Origin: Larimichthys crocea
Taxonomy: Eukaryota; Chordata; Actinopteri; Sciaenidae
Reading direction: 5' to 3'
DNA: 64,000 nt
NCBI RefSeq assembly: GCF_000972845.2
Contig: NC_040027.1
Location: forward strand, 12,143,760-12,207,759
Each line of letters opens with the position of its first letter. Positions within the stretch are counted from its first letter, which is position 1. Position numbers and translations under genes: made by a program. The notes beneath the pieces were generated by a model. The model did no database searches. It was not told the origin of the DNA and saw only the letters and a list, made by a program, of their open reading frames with translations. Below are positions 22,601 to 37,000 of this stretch, piece after piece.

Positions 22601-25600
22601 ACTCCCGTTGCCCTTCCTGAAGTCCCCCGATGAGCCAATGAGCTTTCATCCCCAGCCGAGCGAGCATCGGCCTGACATAGCAGCCCTTCCACTCAATGGA
22701 TGCTTTAATGATTCGTCGTGCGGCGAGGGATGGTTGGTTAGGAGTGTTTCTGCATGTACAGCCTTTGATATTCAGACACTTTGATATATCTATCTGCCAC
22801 AAACATCTTTCCAATAATCTCTTTCCAATTCCGGGCCTCATTTGCGGCTTCCTCTTAAAAAGCTGAACTGGAAAGCAAGAGTTCTCGCTCCCCGCTGGTT
22901 TGCCCATAGAAGACGGGAAAATAGATTGGAGTTACATCAAACCCACTGAGTTAGGATTTTTCGGGGGTGGATTGCGAAGCTTGAAAGCGTTAAGGTTTTG
23001 TGTTTTTTAGGTTTTTACAGAGGTTAGAAGTGGAGAGCTTATTTTGAGGTTGTGATTGTTCCTCCTCACTTCACCCGTCCTGTAGCAGGTCTCCGGCATA
23101 ATTATGCGCCACAATGAGCATGATTTGTGAGCGGCCTCTGTTTGATGTGAGATACTTGACACCAGCTTTCTCTCTCTCCTGCTGCATCAGCATGATTTAC
23201 TCCTGTTTACTCGTTTGCTCTCCCTTAACTACCACCCCTAACCCCCGACTCATCACCGTAATGCGATACAATCTGGTCTTTTTAATCAACTCCTTCAGGC
23301 ACACACCTCCTTCCTTCCACCACCTCCCTCTGGCTCCCTCTGTCTCCATATCACATTGCACATTTTGAGTGACTACATTTCAGGCACCTCGCTCGCTGTG
23401 TGGGTGTAAGAGGCTGTCGGTGTGTGGATCTGACAGGCCCCGTGTCAAGCTCCTCTCTCCAACAACAACAACAACAACAAAAAAAAACACACAAAAGTGG
23501 ATTAGGAGAGCTGTAATTTAATTACTGCTTTTCATTGGGGGGAAAAAAACATGGACGAGGTGGGGGGGGGGTGTCCTGAGGGAGTGTTTTAGCAGGGACA
23601 TCAGAGAGAACGGAGTAAATGATTGGGAGCGACGGAGCAGAAGAGGAGAAGGAAAAGAGCAGAGGGCAGTACTCAGGGGCTGGTGGAGAGCAGCCAAATG
23701 CCAAAGAATCACCACTCTTTGTTTGCTTTGATGATGAGACGCACTGACTTTTTCTTTTCAGGGTGTGTTTGCAAGAATCAGATTTATCCAACAGCTGCAT
23801 GACACAAATGTTTCCACGCCGAGAATAAGTAGGTACGGCAGGACAGGAGTGCAGACGGAGACGCACAGATAAACTCTCCGATTGCAAGTCACGTTGAAAT
23901 TGACTCAACTTTGCATCGCGCTTAAAAATGATCCCGCACACTTTAGACTACAGACTGCAAATTAGCAGAGGCAGTGTAGCAAAAACACTAATTTGGCATC
24001 CCTGACCCAGCATGACCGGCATTTCTGGCTCTGGAACAGATCCCACGACTTGAAAGAAAGAGAAATGTAATTTACTGGAAAACGGGCGTTTCTTTCCTTT
24101 AAGTCCTGATATTTAAGACGTGAGCAGATGCTGAGTGACCAGAAATTATTGACGGCTGAGCTCAAAGCCACCACTGCATGTCTCAAATTAAATATATGAG
24201 CCGCTTTCATGTTTGCCCACAGCAGACATAATGTAACGCTAATGAAATTATATCCCATATTTGTGAAAATGTGATTAAAACTCTGCATCGTGCCGTCATT
24301 TCTCAGCCTGTATATCGCAGCACGTTAATCTGACACACGGAGGGCTTTTAGCCCGATCGATACATGAATATATACAGAGGACTTCTCATTTTCCTCTCAT
24401 CATTACCATGGAAACTCCTGGGACTATTTTCTCCTCGTGGGGAGTGTGACTGTGCAGTGAACTTTTCCGTAATCTTGATTCAATTTGCTTCGCTCCCTGT
24501 TTTCTTGCAGGTCCTCACAACATGGCGTCTCTATTTCCTGGCGCCAAAGACTCCCGCTAAGGTACTTCTTCCCGCTGTCTTTCTCCAGTTTCAGCATGAA
24601 GCTTTTTCTTTTTCACGTTTGCCTGATGAAATCTTTACTTTGTCTAACCTGTTCTGTGACAACAGGTAGAAAACACATTCAACTTCTTGGAGATTCGAGC
24701 TTTGAATTCCCAACCTGAGCACCAGGTGAATTTTTTTTACATTATTACTGAGCTGTGTTTGCTTTCTGCTCCGTTTTTTACAGATAATTAAGTGTCTGTA
24801 CAGTTGCATAATAGGGTGGTTACATCACTTTGGCCTTCAAGAAATGACAAAACACATGTTTCAAAACAGTTACAGCGCCATTCAATACTTTAACACTAAC
24901 CTTCTCTCTTCTGGCCACAAGAAAAACAGCTCAGGAACTGTACAGGAATGATTTGTTTTCGAGGTGAGGGCAGGAAAAAGGCGTTTTGTATTTCCTTCTT
25001 GCTGTAAGGAGAGCAGTCTAGTACTTTCCAACAGCAAGACGCCCAGCTCAGAGTCTTAGCTTCAGTCTCTTAGCCTCTGTCATCATGTCCTTAAACTCTG
25101 CTGTGCCTGGTTACATTGCCCGCTCACCCAGCTCCTGTTCTGGCACGACACTGGCTCCGCTCCCTGGTTAAAGGGAGGTTAAAACCAGAAAATATTTTCT
25201 CCATAAAATATGACCCAGTTCACCAAAATGAGTGAAATAGTTGGTGCTGCGTGACTTAGTGCTGTAAAGCGTTACGTACTTTGTTATTTAATGGTGGAAG
25301 CATTACGCAACGTTGCTTTAAATTTAGTATCTCATATTCCTGAAATAATCATAATTTTGTTTTATATTATTTAAAATGTTAATTGCACTTCTAGTGTTCT
25401 CATTGATGCCTCTTGTGAAGATTATTACTCCAGTAAAAGTCTTTTTATCCTCTTTTAGTTATAAATGGTAAAACAAAGTCAGTATTTTTTTTAGATATTA
25501 GGGGGGTGATGTGGCAGTTTTTTAATCCTGACGAGGGTCTTGCTTTTTATAAAACTGTGATAAAAGATTGAACCCTTCTCCTCGCTGTCCCACAGTACAT

Positions 25601-28600
25601 TTCCGTTTTTCTGTGCAGGTCATCATCGACACTGACAAGTCCAGCTACTCCCTGAGGTTTGAGTCCCGCGAACACCTCAATCATGTGGTCAGCCATATTA
25701 ATTTCGCTCTGTCTCGAATATTCAACAACTCCATCTTCGCGTAAGTGTCACTTTTTTCCTCACAGGAAGAGAAATCAGAATAAATCACACAGTCTGTGCA
25801 GTCGCAGATAATCAAAAAGTTTTAATGAAGAGTGACCTTTATTTATCCAATAGCGGAAAGATGAATGATTCCTTACAGTGTCTGTGTTTCTTTTATCTTC
25901 GCAGCCCTTCCATCTGTCATTCAGACAGTGACCTTTCTGAGGGCAGCAGGAAGTATTCGCCCAGCTCAGAGACTTCAGTGGAAACCCAGAGGGCCTGTGG
26001 TAAAAGAGACATTATCATCAAACATGGGAATTTGCACACACACACACACACACACACATAGAGATAGGGGCACGCACGAGGAAGTTGGCTCACACGCTTC
26101 ACAAATGGTTTCCCAGATGTTCTTTTTAAACACACAAATAAAAGACTGATAATTTGGACAAATGTTTCTCTGTGCATTTTCCTCCATTTTCTCTCCTGTT
26201 ATCACCGAAGAAAGCAGCTGCTCGCGTCAACTCATTCATTTCTTTCCCCCTCCTCTCTTGTTTTTTTTTTCCCGTCTCTTCCTCCCTCCCGCCCGCCTCT
26301 CTCAGGAGGCTTCTCAGAGACGTACTCCGCTCTGTGCGACTATAATGGCATCAGCTGCAAGGAGGAAGTGCAGTGGGTAAGAGCTGTGGGAACTGTGCCT
26401 GTGTCGCTGTGAGTGCTTTTGAGTGTTACGCACAGCACTGTGCACACAAAATGAGGGGGTCATATACTGCGGCAAACAGGCTCATGGGTAAATGTTGCTC
26501 CTAGGATGTGGACACCATCTATCACTCCCAGGACAACCGAGAGTTTAACCTGCTGGACTTCAGCCACCTGGAGAGCAGGTGAGGGACGGAGGGCGGTCAC
26601 AAACATGAACACCTCCGATATCTGTTACCTCATTTTGAGTTTCATCTTTTCCAGGGATCTGGCGGTGATTGTCGCGTCGATGGCGTACAACACCTGGTTC
26701 ACTAAACTGTACTGCAAAGATCTGCGCATAGTAAGTATAAACATGTCTGGTTTACTTTGCTGTGAAAACAGGTGGTTTTAAATATTTGCTTTTTTCCTTT
26801 TTAGGGGTCAGAGGTCACCGAGCAGGTCCTGCACACAGTCAGTAAATCCTCCAGCCTGGAGGAGATCACTCTGGAGAACGCAGGGTTAAAATCGTGAGTT
26901 TGGATCATCTATTCAATTCTTTATAAGCTCAAAAGAGCGCTGTCGATCAGAAAGAGAGCTACTGCACCTGTGAAAACAGGACTAAAAGTCAGCTTCTGCT
27001 TCACACATCTCAATGCTAGATTGCTATTGTGCTCATATAAATGCTTTTCTGTATTTACAACATCTGTTTTTGTTTTGGCTGTCCAAAATCTATGGACCCA
27101 CTTCACAGAGACTTCCCACAGAAGATGTCAGCTGCTCTTTCGGAGAACCCTGCTTCTGTCATCCACTCGCTCAACTTGGCCCACAACTCACTGGACAACC
27201 AAGGTACGACGAAAAACCTGAAGTTCAGGTCCAGTAAATGATGTTAAGAGTCCCCATTAAATCTACGAATGAAGTCTATTGAATGAGGCGTAATAAGTAC
27301 GGTTTTTGGTGCCGTCTTGGTTAACGCGTTTAGTCACAGTTTTCCTATTTCATAAAAAGCCAGAAAGTATCAGAAAAAGAACATGCACGCTTTAAAGAAA
27401 GATGAAAAGGAGTCGTGTTGGTGGACTGCCTCATTAAAAGATAATCAAGGAAATGCCACAAACATCCACAACACTGTCTGTGTTTCAGAGCTCTCCTGTG
27501 AATGAAAGGAGTATTATAGTTTTGGCTTTGATCATGCACACATTAAGCATGTTGGTGGCCCAAATGAATGGCGATGAATGGATCTGAGGGATCTAACATC
27601 TGATTTCAATGTGACAGATGACTCTAAACATTTGTATCCCTCTCAGGTGTGTCCAACCTAATCCAGCAGGTGTGTCGCCTCAGCAAGGGACTTCGTCTCC
27701 TCAACCTCTCCAAGACGTCGCTCACCTCGAAAGGTTTGGGCTCTAATTCTCGTTCAGTGATGTTTAAGTGTGACCACAGTTTGCAGCATTTCCTACAATG
27801 TAAACCAGAAATCAGGTGGAAATTAGTCACATCCACAGCAGCTTTTATAAAGCTGTAGCTGATTGTGCAGCTTTCAGAGCTCAGGGCGAGATTATAGGTT
27901 AAGGAATATAAAACCTCCCAAAGCCCAAGATAATTCTCCCTCCTCAAGAGCTTTATTTCATGTTTTGGTCCCAGCTCCATATTGACTTATTGTAACCGAG
28001 CCTACTGCTGCCCCGCAGGCAGCATACCTCCTGTTACTGTCTCATCTTACCTTGTACCCAGTGGAGAATTTAAATATTACATTGTAGCAGGCCGATACCA
28101 CGCACCGCTTCCCGTTGCATCCACTGATATCCGCCGCCGCAGATGTGTATGAATAATGTAAGGACACAAAATGTTTTGAGAGTGTTCTCTGTCTTTTAGT
28201 ATTGTCCAACCCTCCCCCTCCTCCACATCCATCTCTCTCTTTTTCCCTTTTATCCATCTCTCCCTCTCTCAGGAGTGGTGTCTCTCTCTCAGGCTCTGTG
28301 CTCCAGCGATGAGTACTCCAACTCTCTCCTGCACCTGGACCTGAGCAAGAACCCCGGGGTCCTCTCGGGGGAGGATGCCTCGGTCAGAAAGCACAACCTA
28401 TCTGGAAACAAAAACAAAAAAAACAAAAAAAAAACACTCTGCTCCATTTATACACCACAATTTCCAGCTTAATATGACGTCCCTTTCTCCTTTTCTGTTT
28501 CCAGAACTTGTATCTCTTCTTATCTCAGCCCAACTGCCTGGTCCATTTGGATCTGTCGGGCACAGATTGCTCCGTGGACTCGGTGAGTGTTTGAACAACC

Positions 28601-31022
28601 GAGGACGATTGTGCAACGTTCAAAAGAAAAATGCATTTTTGTCTCGGCCCAGATTAACTCTTTCTCCACCCTGTGTCTCATGCAGCTGTTTGGGGCTCTT
28701 CTGAGGGGGTGTTGCGCTGATCTTTCCTTTCTGAATCTTTCCAAAAATTCCTTCTCCCACAGGTTAGTCACATCTTTAAGATTACCCCGAACAATAAAAG
28801 GCAAATCTGGGATCATCACTCTTGCTTTTTTTTTGTCTTAATGGGGAAATAAGAAATGAGCTTTGTGGGAATGTTTCCTCTCTGTGGGTGTGTCTACTGC
28901 CGTTTAAAAAAAAAAAACTCAGCGCTGTCTGCATAGATAAGACTCATGAATATTTAAGCAGAGCTATCTATCATTTGACCCCGCTCGCTCTCCCTCCTCT
29001 TACACCAAAGCAATATTCTCTCCGTTTCTCATTCTGCGCTCAGCGCCGCGTACATATTCACCCAACGTGTCAACAAAGTGTCTTCATCTCTTCTGTGTGG
29101 CCGGTCTCATCCCATCCCACTCTTCATCTCTCATCTCCTCACTTCTACGTCTCCTCTCTTTCATCTCTTGTTTTTTTTTTTCCATCCAATAGAAAAGTGA
29201 AGGACACGCTGCCACTGTTCCGACAGTTCTTCAGCTCGGCCTTCAGCCTCACTTACGTCAGCTTGGCCTCTATGAAGCTCCCCCCTGATGTTCTGAGGTA
29301 TTCACCATGTCACCTCTTATTATCCATTCAAATCGGCTCCCTTTTATCCAAACTCCGCCGCAATGAAGGCAGATTTGAAGCATATGGATCTCCCCTCCTC
29401 GCCTTTTCTCACTCGCTTCTACACTTCCTGTCTCCACAGGGCTCTCCTAACAGGGTTAACCTCCAATCCTCATATCAATGACCTTCATCTGGACATCAGT
29501 GGCTGCGAGGTAAGCGTTCATCTCTGCAGTGAGGTTAAAGGTGTAGTTCAGTGTTTTTTTCCTCATGCAGCTTAATAGCATCCTGCAGCTTATCGCGTGG
29601 ACTTAAATAAGAGCTTCAAATCAATTCCAAGCTCGTGGTACGCGAGAAAAGAAATTGTCTAAATGTCTAAACGAAGTAGTCTGTGAACATCTGACTCAAA
29701 GCAGAGCAGAGGACTGTCTGAAACTCAAAGTTCCCACACTGTGAGTGACACCAAAGTCACACAGAAACAGACACATATAAGTCACAAGTACACATTTTGA
29801 AAGATGACTTTCAGCAGCTGACATCAGGGCCGAAGAAAAACTTGCAGTTTAAATAATTTGTACAGTTTGTTTCTCATTTTATTTTTTCTCTGCAGCATTC
29901 AGAAAAATCTGAAAAATATGTTTTAATGAGAGCTCGTATTAGTCTAGTTTAACTCACTGGAAGTATTCCTATCATCCTATCATGTACTAAAGTAAAAATA
30001 CTAATACCCCAATGTAAAAATACTGTATTCAACATGTAAAAGTACATGAGTATGTTCTAATGTTCTTCAAGTATTAAAGTTAAAGTACTGATTGTGCCGT
30101 GTGTTATAATAAACAATAATGGATTATTTTTACGGAGACATTAACTTATAGTTGCAGCTTGATGCCTTTTGACTTTGGCCTACATCAAACATGTTGCCTC
30201 CCACTTGACCTTGATGATAGTTACAGCGACATTAGCTCATTATCAAGTGTTCTCATGCGGCATCACTTTAATACGAAAGGTTTAATACTCACTGTTGCTC
30301 TCGGAATATAAATATTGTTTTTAGAAAATGAATCGTAGCGGTTCGCTTTGATTAATTTATCCTTCTATCTGGTGCAGAATCACAGAGTAGCAATATTCAA
30401 GCAGCTCTTTAATATTGCAGCTGATCGAGGTGGAGCTTTTAATTACTTTGTATACTTTAGTTTAATATTCAGTAGTGGATCATATTTCATGAGCTGATGA
30501 AATTTGAACCTGTAAATCAGTTTACAATGAACATGCTGCAAAGAAAACACAATATACAATATTTTGCTCTGAAAAGTATTAAAGTACAAGTATTGTTGCA
30601 TAATACATAATACGTACAAGTACGTCAAAGTTATAGTTATGTACAGTACTTGTGTGAATATACTTTAAGTTTAGGTTCTTAGTTAATTTTACTGATTAAC
30701 GGGTTGATTCGGTTATGTCAAACTTCCACTCAGTTCCTGTTTATGTGCGCTCACGGCTCTGATGATGGAAGCAGCTCCCTCACGTTTTTAGGATGTTTAT
30801 GTATTTAGTTATTTAAGGTTTGTAACAGGTAGCAGAAGACGTTCTCCCTGCTAAGCAGAGCAGCTGCAGATCACAGGCAGAGCAAAGCTCACTGTTTAAC
30901 AAACCTTCAGACTGCTTGCAGAGACAAAAAAGGCATCCATAAATCTGCCTCACTGTGAGAGAAAAATAGAACAAATCCCCGAAGACTACACCTAAAATGA
31001 CTCTGATTCATGCCCGTGCATC

Positions 31023-31054
<32 letters not shown>

Positions 31055-34000
31055 CAGCTTCGGTCTGCGGGAGCTGCTGTAATCCAGGAACTCTTCCCCA
31101 GAGTCTCCTCCATCGCCACTCTGGATATCTCAGACAACGGTACGGTGGCACACTTCAACACATCCCCGCTGTGACCTTGACTTTCCATCTTCAGGCAGGA
31201 GATGTTTGAGTGGGCTGTTAATGAATCAAGTCGTGCTGAGCTATATATATATAGATATAGATGTGTGTTCATGTGTGTGTGTTGACAGGTCTTGATGCAG
31301 ACTTGCTCACAGTCCTGCCAGCCCTCTCCAGACACCCCTCCCTCAAACACCTTCATCTGGGCAAGAACTTCAACATCAAAAACAGGTGCTGCCGGTGCTC
31401 CGTGTTAAGCTTTACCGCAGTAATGTGTGTCCACGAGGCCGCGTGCACTACATGTGCCAGCTTGAATATACGTGTCTGTGATTTTTTTTACATCCGTTTT
31501 CATAAGCGGCTGCCCGCTCCTTGGGGCCCCGACAGCACGCTGCCAGCAGGAAATGACTCGTGCCAGCTCACCCAGCCTCCTCTCTCTCCGCTTTTGTGTC
31601 TGCAGGCTCCTGGATGAAGTCCTGCAGAAGCTGGTTCAGCTCATACAGGAGGAGGAATGTGTGAGTGATAACGCGGGGGGGAAATGTCCACGCTCATGAA
31701 AAAGATACCGTAAGATGCGGATTTGACAGTTTTCTGGCACTGGGTTTGCTTGATAACAAATCATCCGAATGGGGGAAGGAATCAGCTGCAAAGACGGAAA
31801 AATAACATGAATTCAAGTTTTACTGCATCATATCCTGGAAGAGATTAATAACGACATAATAAACTTAAAGTGCAGTAAGTTAAAGACTTTTTAATGTTCA
31901 TTTTCTAGAGGAAATTCAGTGAAAGCAGCATCAAATGTTGCAATTCTTCCACTTGTTGTTGTGGATTTCCTGGACACATTATTTTTGCATTATGTTTCAC
32001 TATAGACGTGTCACTGTATCATTAATTATTACTGTTTCTCTGGTAGGCTTGCAGGCACAGTGTCTATATCACTGCACACACATATTGTAAATAATTCATA
32101 CATACAGCATGTCAAGTCATATTGGCGAGCAGTCACATCACTCTGCAGTAAATTTCACAACTGCACTAAACGCTCTCGGCTTCTTTCTCCTTCCATCCTT
32201 CCGAAACACACTAACATGCCTCCTCCTCCTCCACCCTTGTTTCTCCTCTTTGCAGGTCCTGCAGTCCCTGTCGCTGACCGAGTCGCGTCTGCGCTCTCGG
32301 GGAACCGTTCTGGTCAACGCCCTGGGGAGCAACACCTGCCTGAGAAAAGTGGACCTGAGCGGGAACAACATGGACGACATCGGAGCCAAGATGCTGAGCA
32401 AAGCCCTGCAGATCAACACCACGCTCAGGTAAGTAGGGGACAATACAGAGGGAGAGGGATCTTTGTATTTTGTAGTATAATGTGTAGCTCTGTATGGAGG
32501 TTTGTACTCAGAGCAGCTCATGACTTTGCCCTGCAGGAGTGTGACATGGGATCGCAACAACACCTCCGCAGCAGGATTTCTAGATGTGGCCCGGGCACTC
32601 GAACAGTAAGAGCACTTTAAAAACATCCATCAGTGTGTAGTCTGTATGAGCATGCAAGAATTTAGTCAATAAATGAGAGGATACATGTATCCGCTACAAG
32701 AACTGCATTGACTTTAAGAGACCGTGATAGATTGGCCTTCTATTTTAGAAATTTTGCAACGTGAGCCGAGCAAATTGTTGCTTTCCACTTTGCTATCTTA
32801 ACTGGTCCAGACTTACCTTTGGGCTATGGATGACATGGTTGCAAGGATCAAAGTCTTACTCACTCATTGCATGGCATAGGAGGGATATTTTGGGATGAGC
32901 TCCGTCCATTGGGGATATTAACCTTAACTAACCTTTGAATCTGTAACCCACTTTATTTTCTCTCTTTAGTCCGTCTCCTTCTATAACTCGAGCCCCACTT
33001 CCTTCCTCTTCTGCTCTTTCCTCTCTCAGTAATTTCACCTTGCAGTACATGCCTCTACCGCTAAGTGACATCAGCCAGGCGTACCGCAGCGCCCCCGAGA
33101 GGACAGAGCAGGCATTGACCAAGGTCGGCATTGAAGCCATTGGCAGAGTTGTCAGATATAAACACCTCGACGGATGATGATGATGATGAAGTCTTTATCA
33201 TGCTGTTTTATTTCTGTCATCTCGACCATAAATTCATCAAGTGCTTTGGATCAGGAATGAGGAGACGTTTTAGCCTCAGACAATAAAAAGCAGCACACAT
33301 CTGAGGCTCTAGGAGTTGTGTATCTGTTAGACAAAGACCAGACACCAGCAACTTTATCATAAAAAGAAAATATCTTACTACGAAGAGGAGCTCAGTGAAG
33401 TTTAGTGTGCTCTCAAATGTTCTCCCAAAGCACACTTAAAGTCTTTTTTTATCTGATTTCTGGCCACCTGGAGAAAAATTCATTACTCAATATTCTCTTT
33501 TAGTTTAGTCTCCTTGAGCTCCTGAGGGAAATATCCAACATTTTATCTGCTAAACGCTCCAAGATGTTCAGCAGCTAGTCCTAAACTGCTGTTTGGCATC
33601 ATACAGAGTGATTTTTAAAGAAAAGATCACACCATGAAAGAGTCATCATAAAGCCGAGTCGAGCTGCAGATCCAGGTGATAATTCTCTGTCACCCAACGT
33701 TAATATAGAAGTATTAATTATAGCTGCTTTAAAATAAAACGGCGCATTAAACTGTCGGTGAATATAGTTTATATGAAACATAAATCGCAAAGTGTAAATC
33801 TTGAAGACGACACAATAAAAATGTTTTATACTTCCTTTCGAAAAAGAAGCTCAGCGTGCAGTAAATAATCAGAGCGATCGGCTCGCTGCCCTTTATGACT
33901 CACGTCACTGCGCAGCACAAAGTAAACTTTGATCCGTCTAGCTGTTGCTGGAGGCAGATGTTAATGTTGAGTGCAGATGTAAGCTGAGACAACGTGTTCA

Positions 34001-37000
34001 CCATACGTACAAAGACAAAAATAAGAAAGGGAAACATCAGAAAAGTAACGTTTCTGCCAAAGGAGATGAATATATTTCGCTTTAGGTAAAGATCCTGCAC
34101 TTTGAAGCTGCCTCCATCAAAGTGCTGCAGACATAAAATCACCCAGTAGATACAAAACATATCTAAATTATTAATTCTTTGATTAATCTGTAGCTTTTCT
34201 GTGTGTTTTACTCGAAGTAGTGATCAAAAATGTATTTGCAGGATGTTAGATGAGGTTTTGTAAGATACAGCACAGCAGCTTCTACTCTTCATCTTTTTCC
34301 TCTGCTTCGTAGCGTTTTGTTTCTTTTTTAGTATATACATGTAGCTTGCAGACTCCAGAGGAAGCGTCTCAGTAGGCTAGATCAGGTTTTATGGTTTAAA
34401 GAAGCTTCTGGATGCTTTTGGGAAACACTTCTCAGAAATATAAAACCCAAAATGACACAACAGCGTCTTCCTCTGCTTCATCGCACTTTGTTTCTTGTTA
34501 CACCATCACCTTGTTTATTCTATACCAGATTATACCCTCTTATAACATCTTCTCTGCTGCACAGATCCAACGCGCTCTGGTGAGGAACAACCAGACCCAG
34601 CGCTTCTCTCAGAGGCAGGCCCTGCGACTGCACCAAGGCCTGGTCACGAGCACCGCCGAACAGGTTGCGTTCGTTTTTTTTGTGCCGTGCTCACCTCTGT
34701 CTGTGTTTAGAGTTTTCTTTTGTGTTCGACGCTCGTAACACTCCCCCGACTGTCTGTTTCCAAGGTGATGGAGCGCCTCTGTGTGCGTGTCCAGCAGCAG
34801 GTGTGTGTGTTACGAGGCGCTGGAGAGATGGAGGAGATCCAAGCTGCTAAACAAGTGCTAAAAGAGGCCAGGAACTCCCGCGCTGTGAGTTGATGTGAAA
34901 TATGTATGAGCGTAGGATTTGCATCGCTACCATTCATAAATTTGAATCATTTTTTTTTCTCTCTCTCTCTCCAAGCTGTACCCTTCACTGTGTGAGCTGG
35001 CTCATGTGCTGTCTGTGGACGGGCCGGTGAGGCAGAGACTGGACTCTCTGGCTGGTGAACTCGCCAAAGCTGCAGACAAGGAGCTTCAGGTAGATCTACG
35101 AGCTCTCTTCTCACACCATGATCCGTCACGGACGACGACGACGACTGAATTACCGATCACTTTTGTCCCTTCGCAGGTGATTGTCGACTCAATGGTGTCT
35201 CTCTGTCGAGAGCTCTGCCCTTTATCTTCTTCTGCGGCAGAGAGGCTGAGCCCTCCGCTCTCGTCCGTCTCCGAGCGCGTGTCCATCCCTCGCTCTGCCA
35301 TTCGGACAGCTCTGATGGAAAGAGCGGCGCAGGACATTCACCGAGCCTTAGAGTAAGAGAGAGAGATGCAGAAAGGGGAAAATGGGAGAGCAGCACTAAA
35401 GGGCTGCAGCAATAAGCCTGAATCTGATAAGCAGTTTATTGATTTCCTCTCACTTTTACCAAACCTCTTCCCGTCTGTCTCTCTAACCCAATCTCGTGCA
35501 GAGAAGTGAAGCTGTCAGTGGTATCCTATCTCACCAACTCCATCGTGGACCAAATACTGCAGGAGCTCTACGCCACCCATAAGACACTGGTAAATACAAA
35601 GCACTTATTGTAAAAAGATATTATGCGTCTGAGACAAAGATAAAAGTGATTGAGTGCCGTCTGTCTCAGACCCGGCAGGTGTCTCATCTTAAACGCTGGG
35701 AGGGGACATGTGAGGACGGGACAGGCTGGAGGTTTAACAGACACAGAGACTCTCTGGACATCACAGACGAGGAGCTCAGCACCAGCATAGTGAGTATGAA
35801 GACAGAAACACATTATTGTCTCTGTAATGTTAACTTGTTTGGACCAAGTGTGGCAAATCATCGACAATATAAAGAATGGACGTTGTATCCGTGACGTCAA
35901 CCTCAGGTTTCTGGAGAGCGGCTGTCAGGCTCAGTATGTGGTCGCTCCGCCTCTCGGCTAATCTAAAAATGGGCAGAGACATAGATCGTGGGCTGAATGA
36001 CGCCTGAGTGCTCAAATAAGCCGGTAAACCTGTCAGTCAAAGCAACCACACTCTTAACTATGTATAACTTTGAACCTTATTATGAGTTGCCATGTGAACA
36101 CGAACAAAGCGAGGAGCAAATGTAATAATTGTATGAAATTGGTCCCTAACTCAGAACAAAGTAAACAAACGAAAGTCTTTAACAATAGCTCGATAAGAAG
36201 GTGTTGGTTTTCATTTTCAAGGTAAATTAGTTGATTGACTCGATCATCACAATTCTACAGGAGCAGGATCTTTCCATTGGATCCTATAGGCACATAGTGT
36301 ATATATAGTTTTTGGGTTTTTTATAAATAGTATTTCATAAATTGTATGTTAAGATATCGGACAGTCCTGTCGTCTTTTGTTGTAGTTTTCTCTGCAGACA
36401 TCTTCAGTGTTACGGTGTTCGCTCGCTCTTCTCAGATATTATATTATATCTTTAGCTATCTCTTTGCCAAGTCCCCCCCAAAAAATATGGTCTGCCACCT
36501 TTTCACCGCACTGCTTCCACCTCCAGCTTTTGCTTTCCCCCTGAGAAGCCCTTTATATAGATTTCAATTTTGGAGTCACAAAATATATCGTATCGTGTTC
36601 TTCCAACTCTCCCAAAGGTGGCATTAGTGTGACTCTCGCATATATTATTCCAGTACTCCTCCGTTACCTCCAGGCCCGATTCTATCGACCATTTCTGTCT
36701 GACATGGACAGTCGAGTAGTTTTTGGAGTTTGTATAATCCTGATATCAATCTCATACAGATCAATGAATATGTTAAGTAGGGTCTCTCTCCTCCTTTAAC
36801 ATATTCAACAACATGAGCACGACTACTAACCAAGAAGTCTTGGTAAAACTTGGAGGAATTGATGGATTCTCCTCCGGGGTCTGGCATTTACAGCATCACA
36901 CTGACATTCTCGATAAGAAGGTCAAAATTTGAAAAGTACTAACTCCTCTCCTGGAAATGTTTCAACAATACTTGGATTGATGATGTATCATCAATTCAAC

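Larger units (their letters stand above)
18745..25999 (+). other. carmil3: carmil3 exons 1-6: PH-like domain and linker
   Basis: Exons are 18745..18802, 21798..21892, 24511..24561, 24666..24725, 25619..25740 and 25905..25999. Exon 1 gives a short N-terminus ([11 protein letters not shown]). Exon 2 begins ESIKKIV, as in other CARMILs. Exons 3 and 4 encode [17 protein letters not shown] and [15 protein letters not shown], the PH-like strands used for membrane binding. Exon 6 is a Ser-rich linker ahead of the LRRs. Intron 1 is 3 kb and carries GT/CA tracts and a GT-CA hairpin. Confidence 0.85.
26306..33123 (+). other. carmil3: carmil3 exons 7-23: leucine-rich repeat domain
   Basis: Exons are 26306..26376, 26505..26578, 26655..26730, 26805..26893, 27109..27203, 27647..27733, 28273..28382, 28505..28582, 28686..28762, 29193..29297, 29440..29509, 31058..31139, 31289..31385, 31606..31660, 32256..32428, 32537..32605 and 33030..33123. 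The repeats read as LxxLxLxxN units, for example [57 protein letters not shown] and [17 protein letters not shown]. This horseshoe domain is an interaction platform in CARMILs. All exons are open and in phase. Confidence 0.92.

Noticed and set aside
28822..29481. 219-codon plus-strand open frame
   Set aside because: It runs through a carmil3 intron and out of frame through exons 16 and 17. The spliced LRR reading is far better supported.
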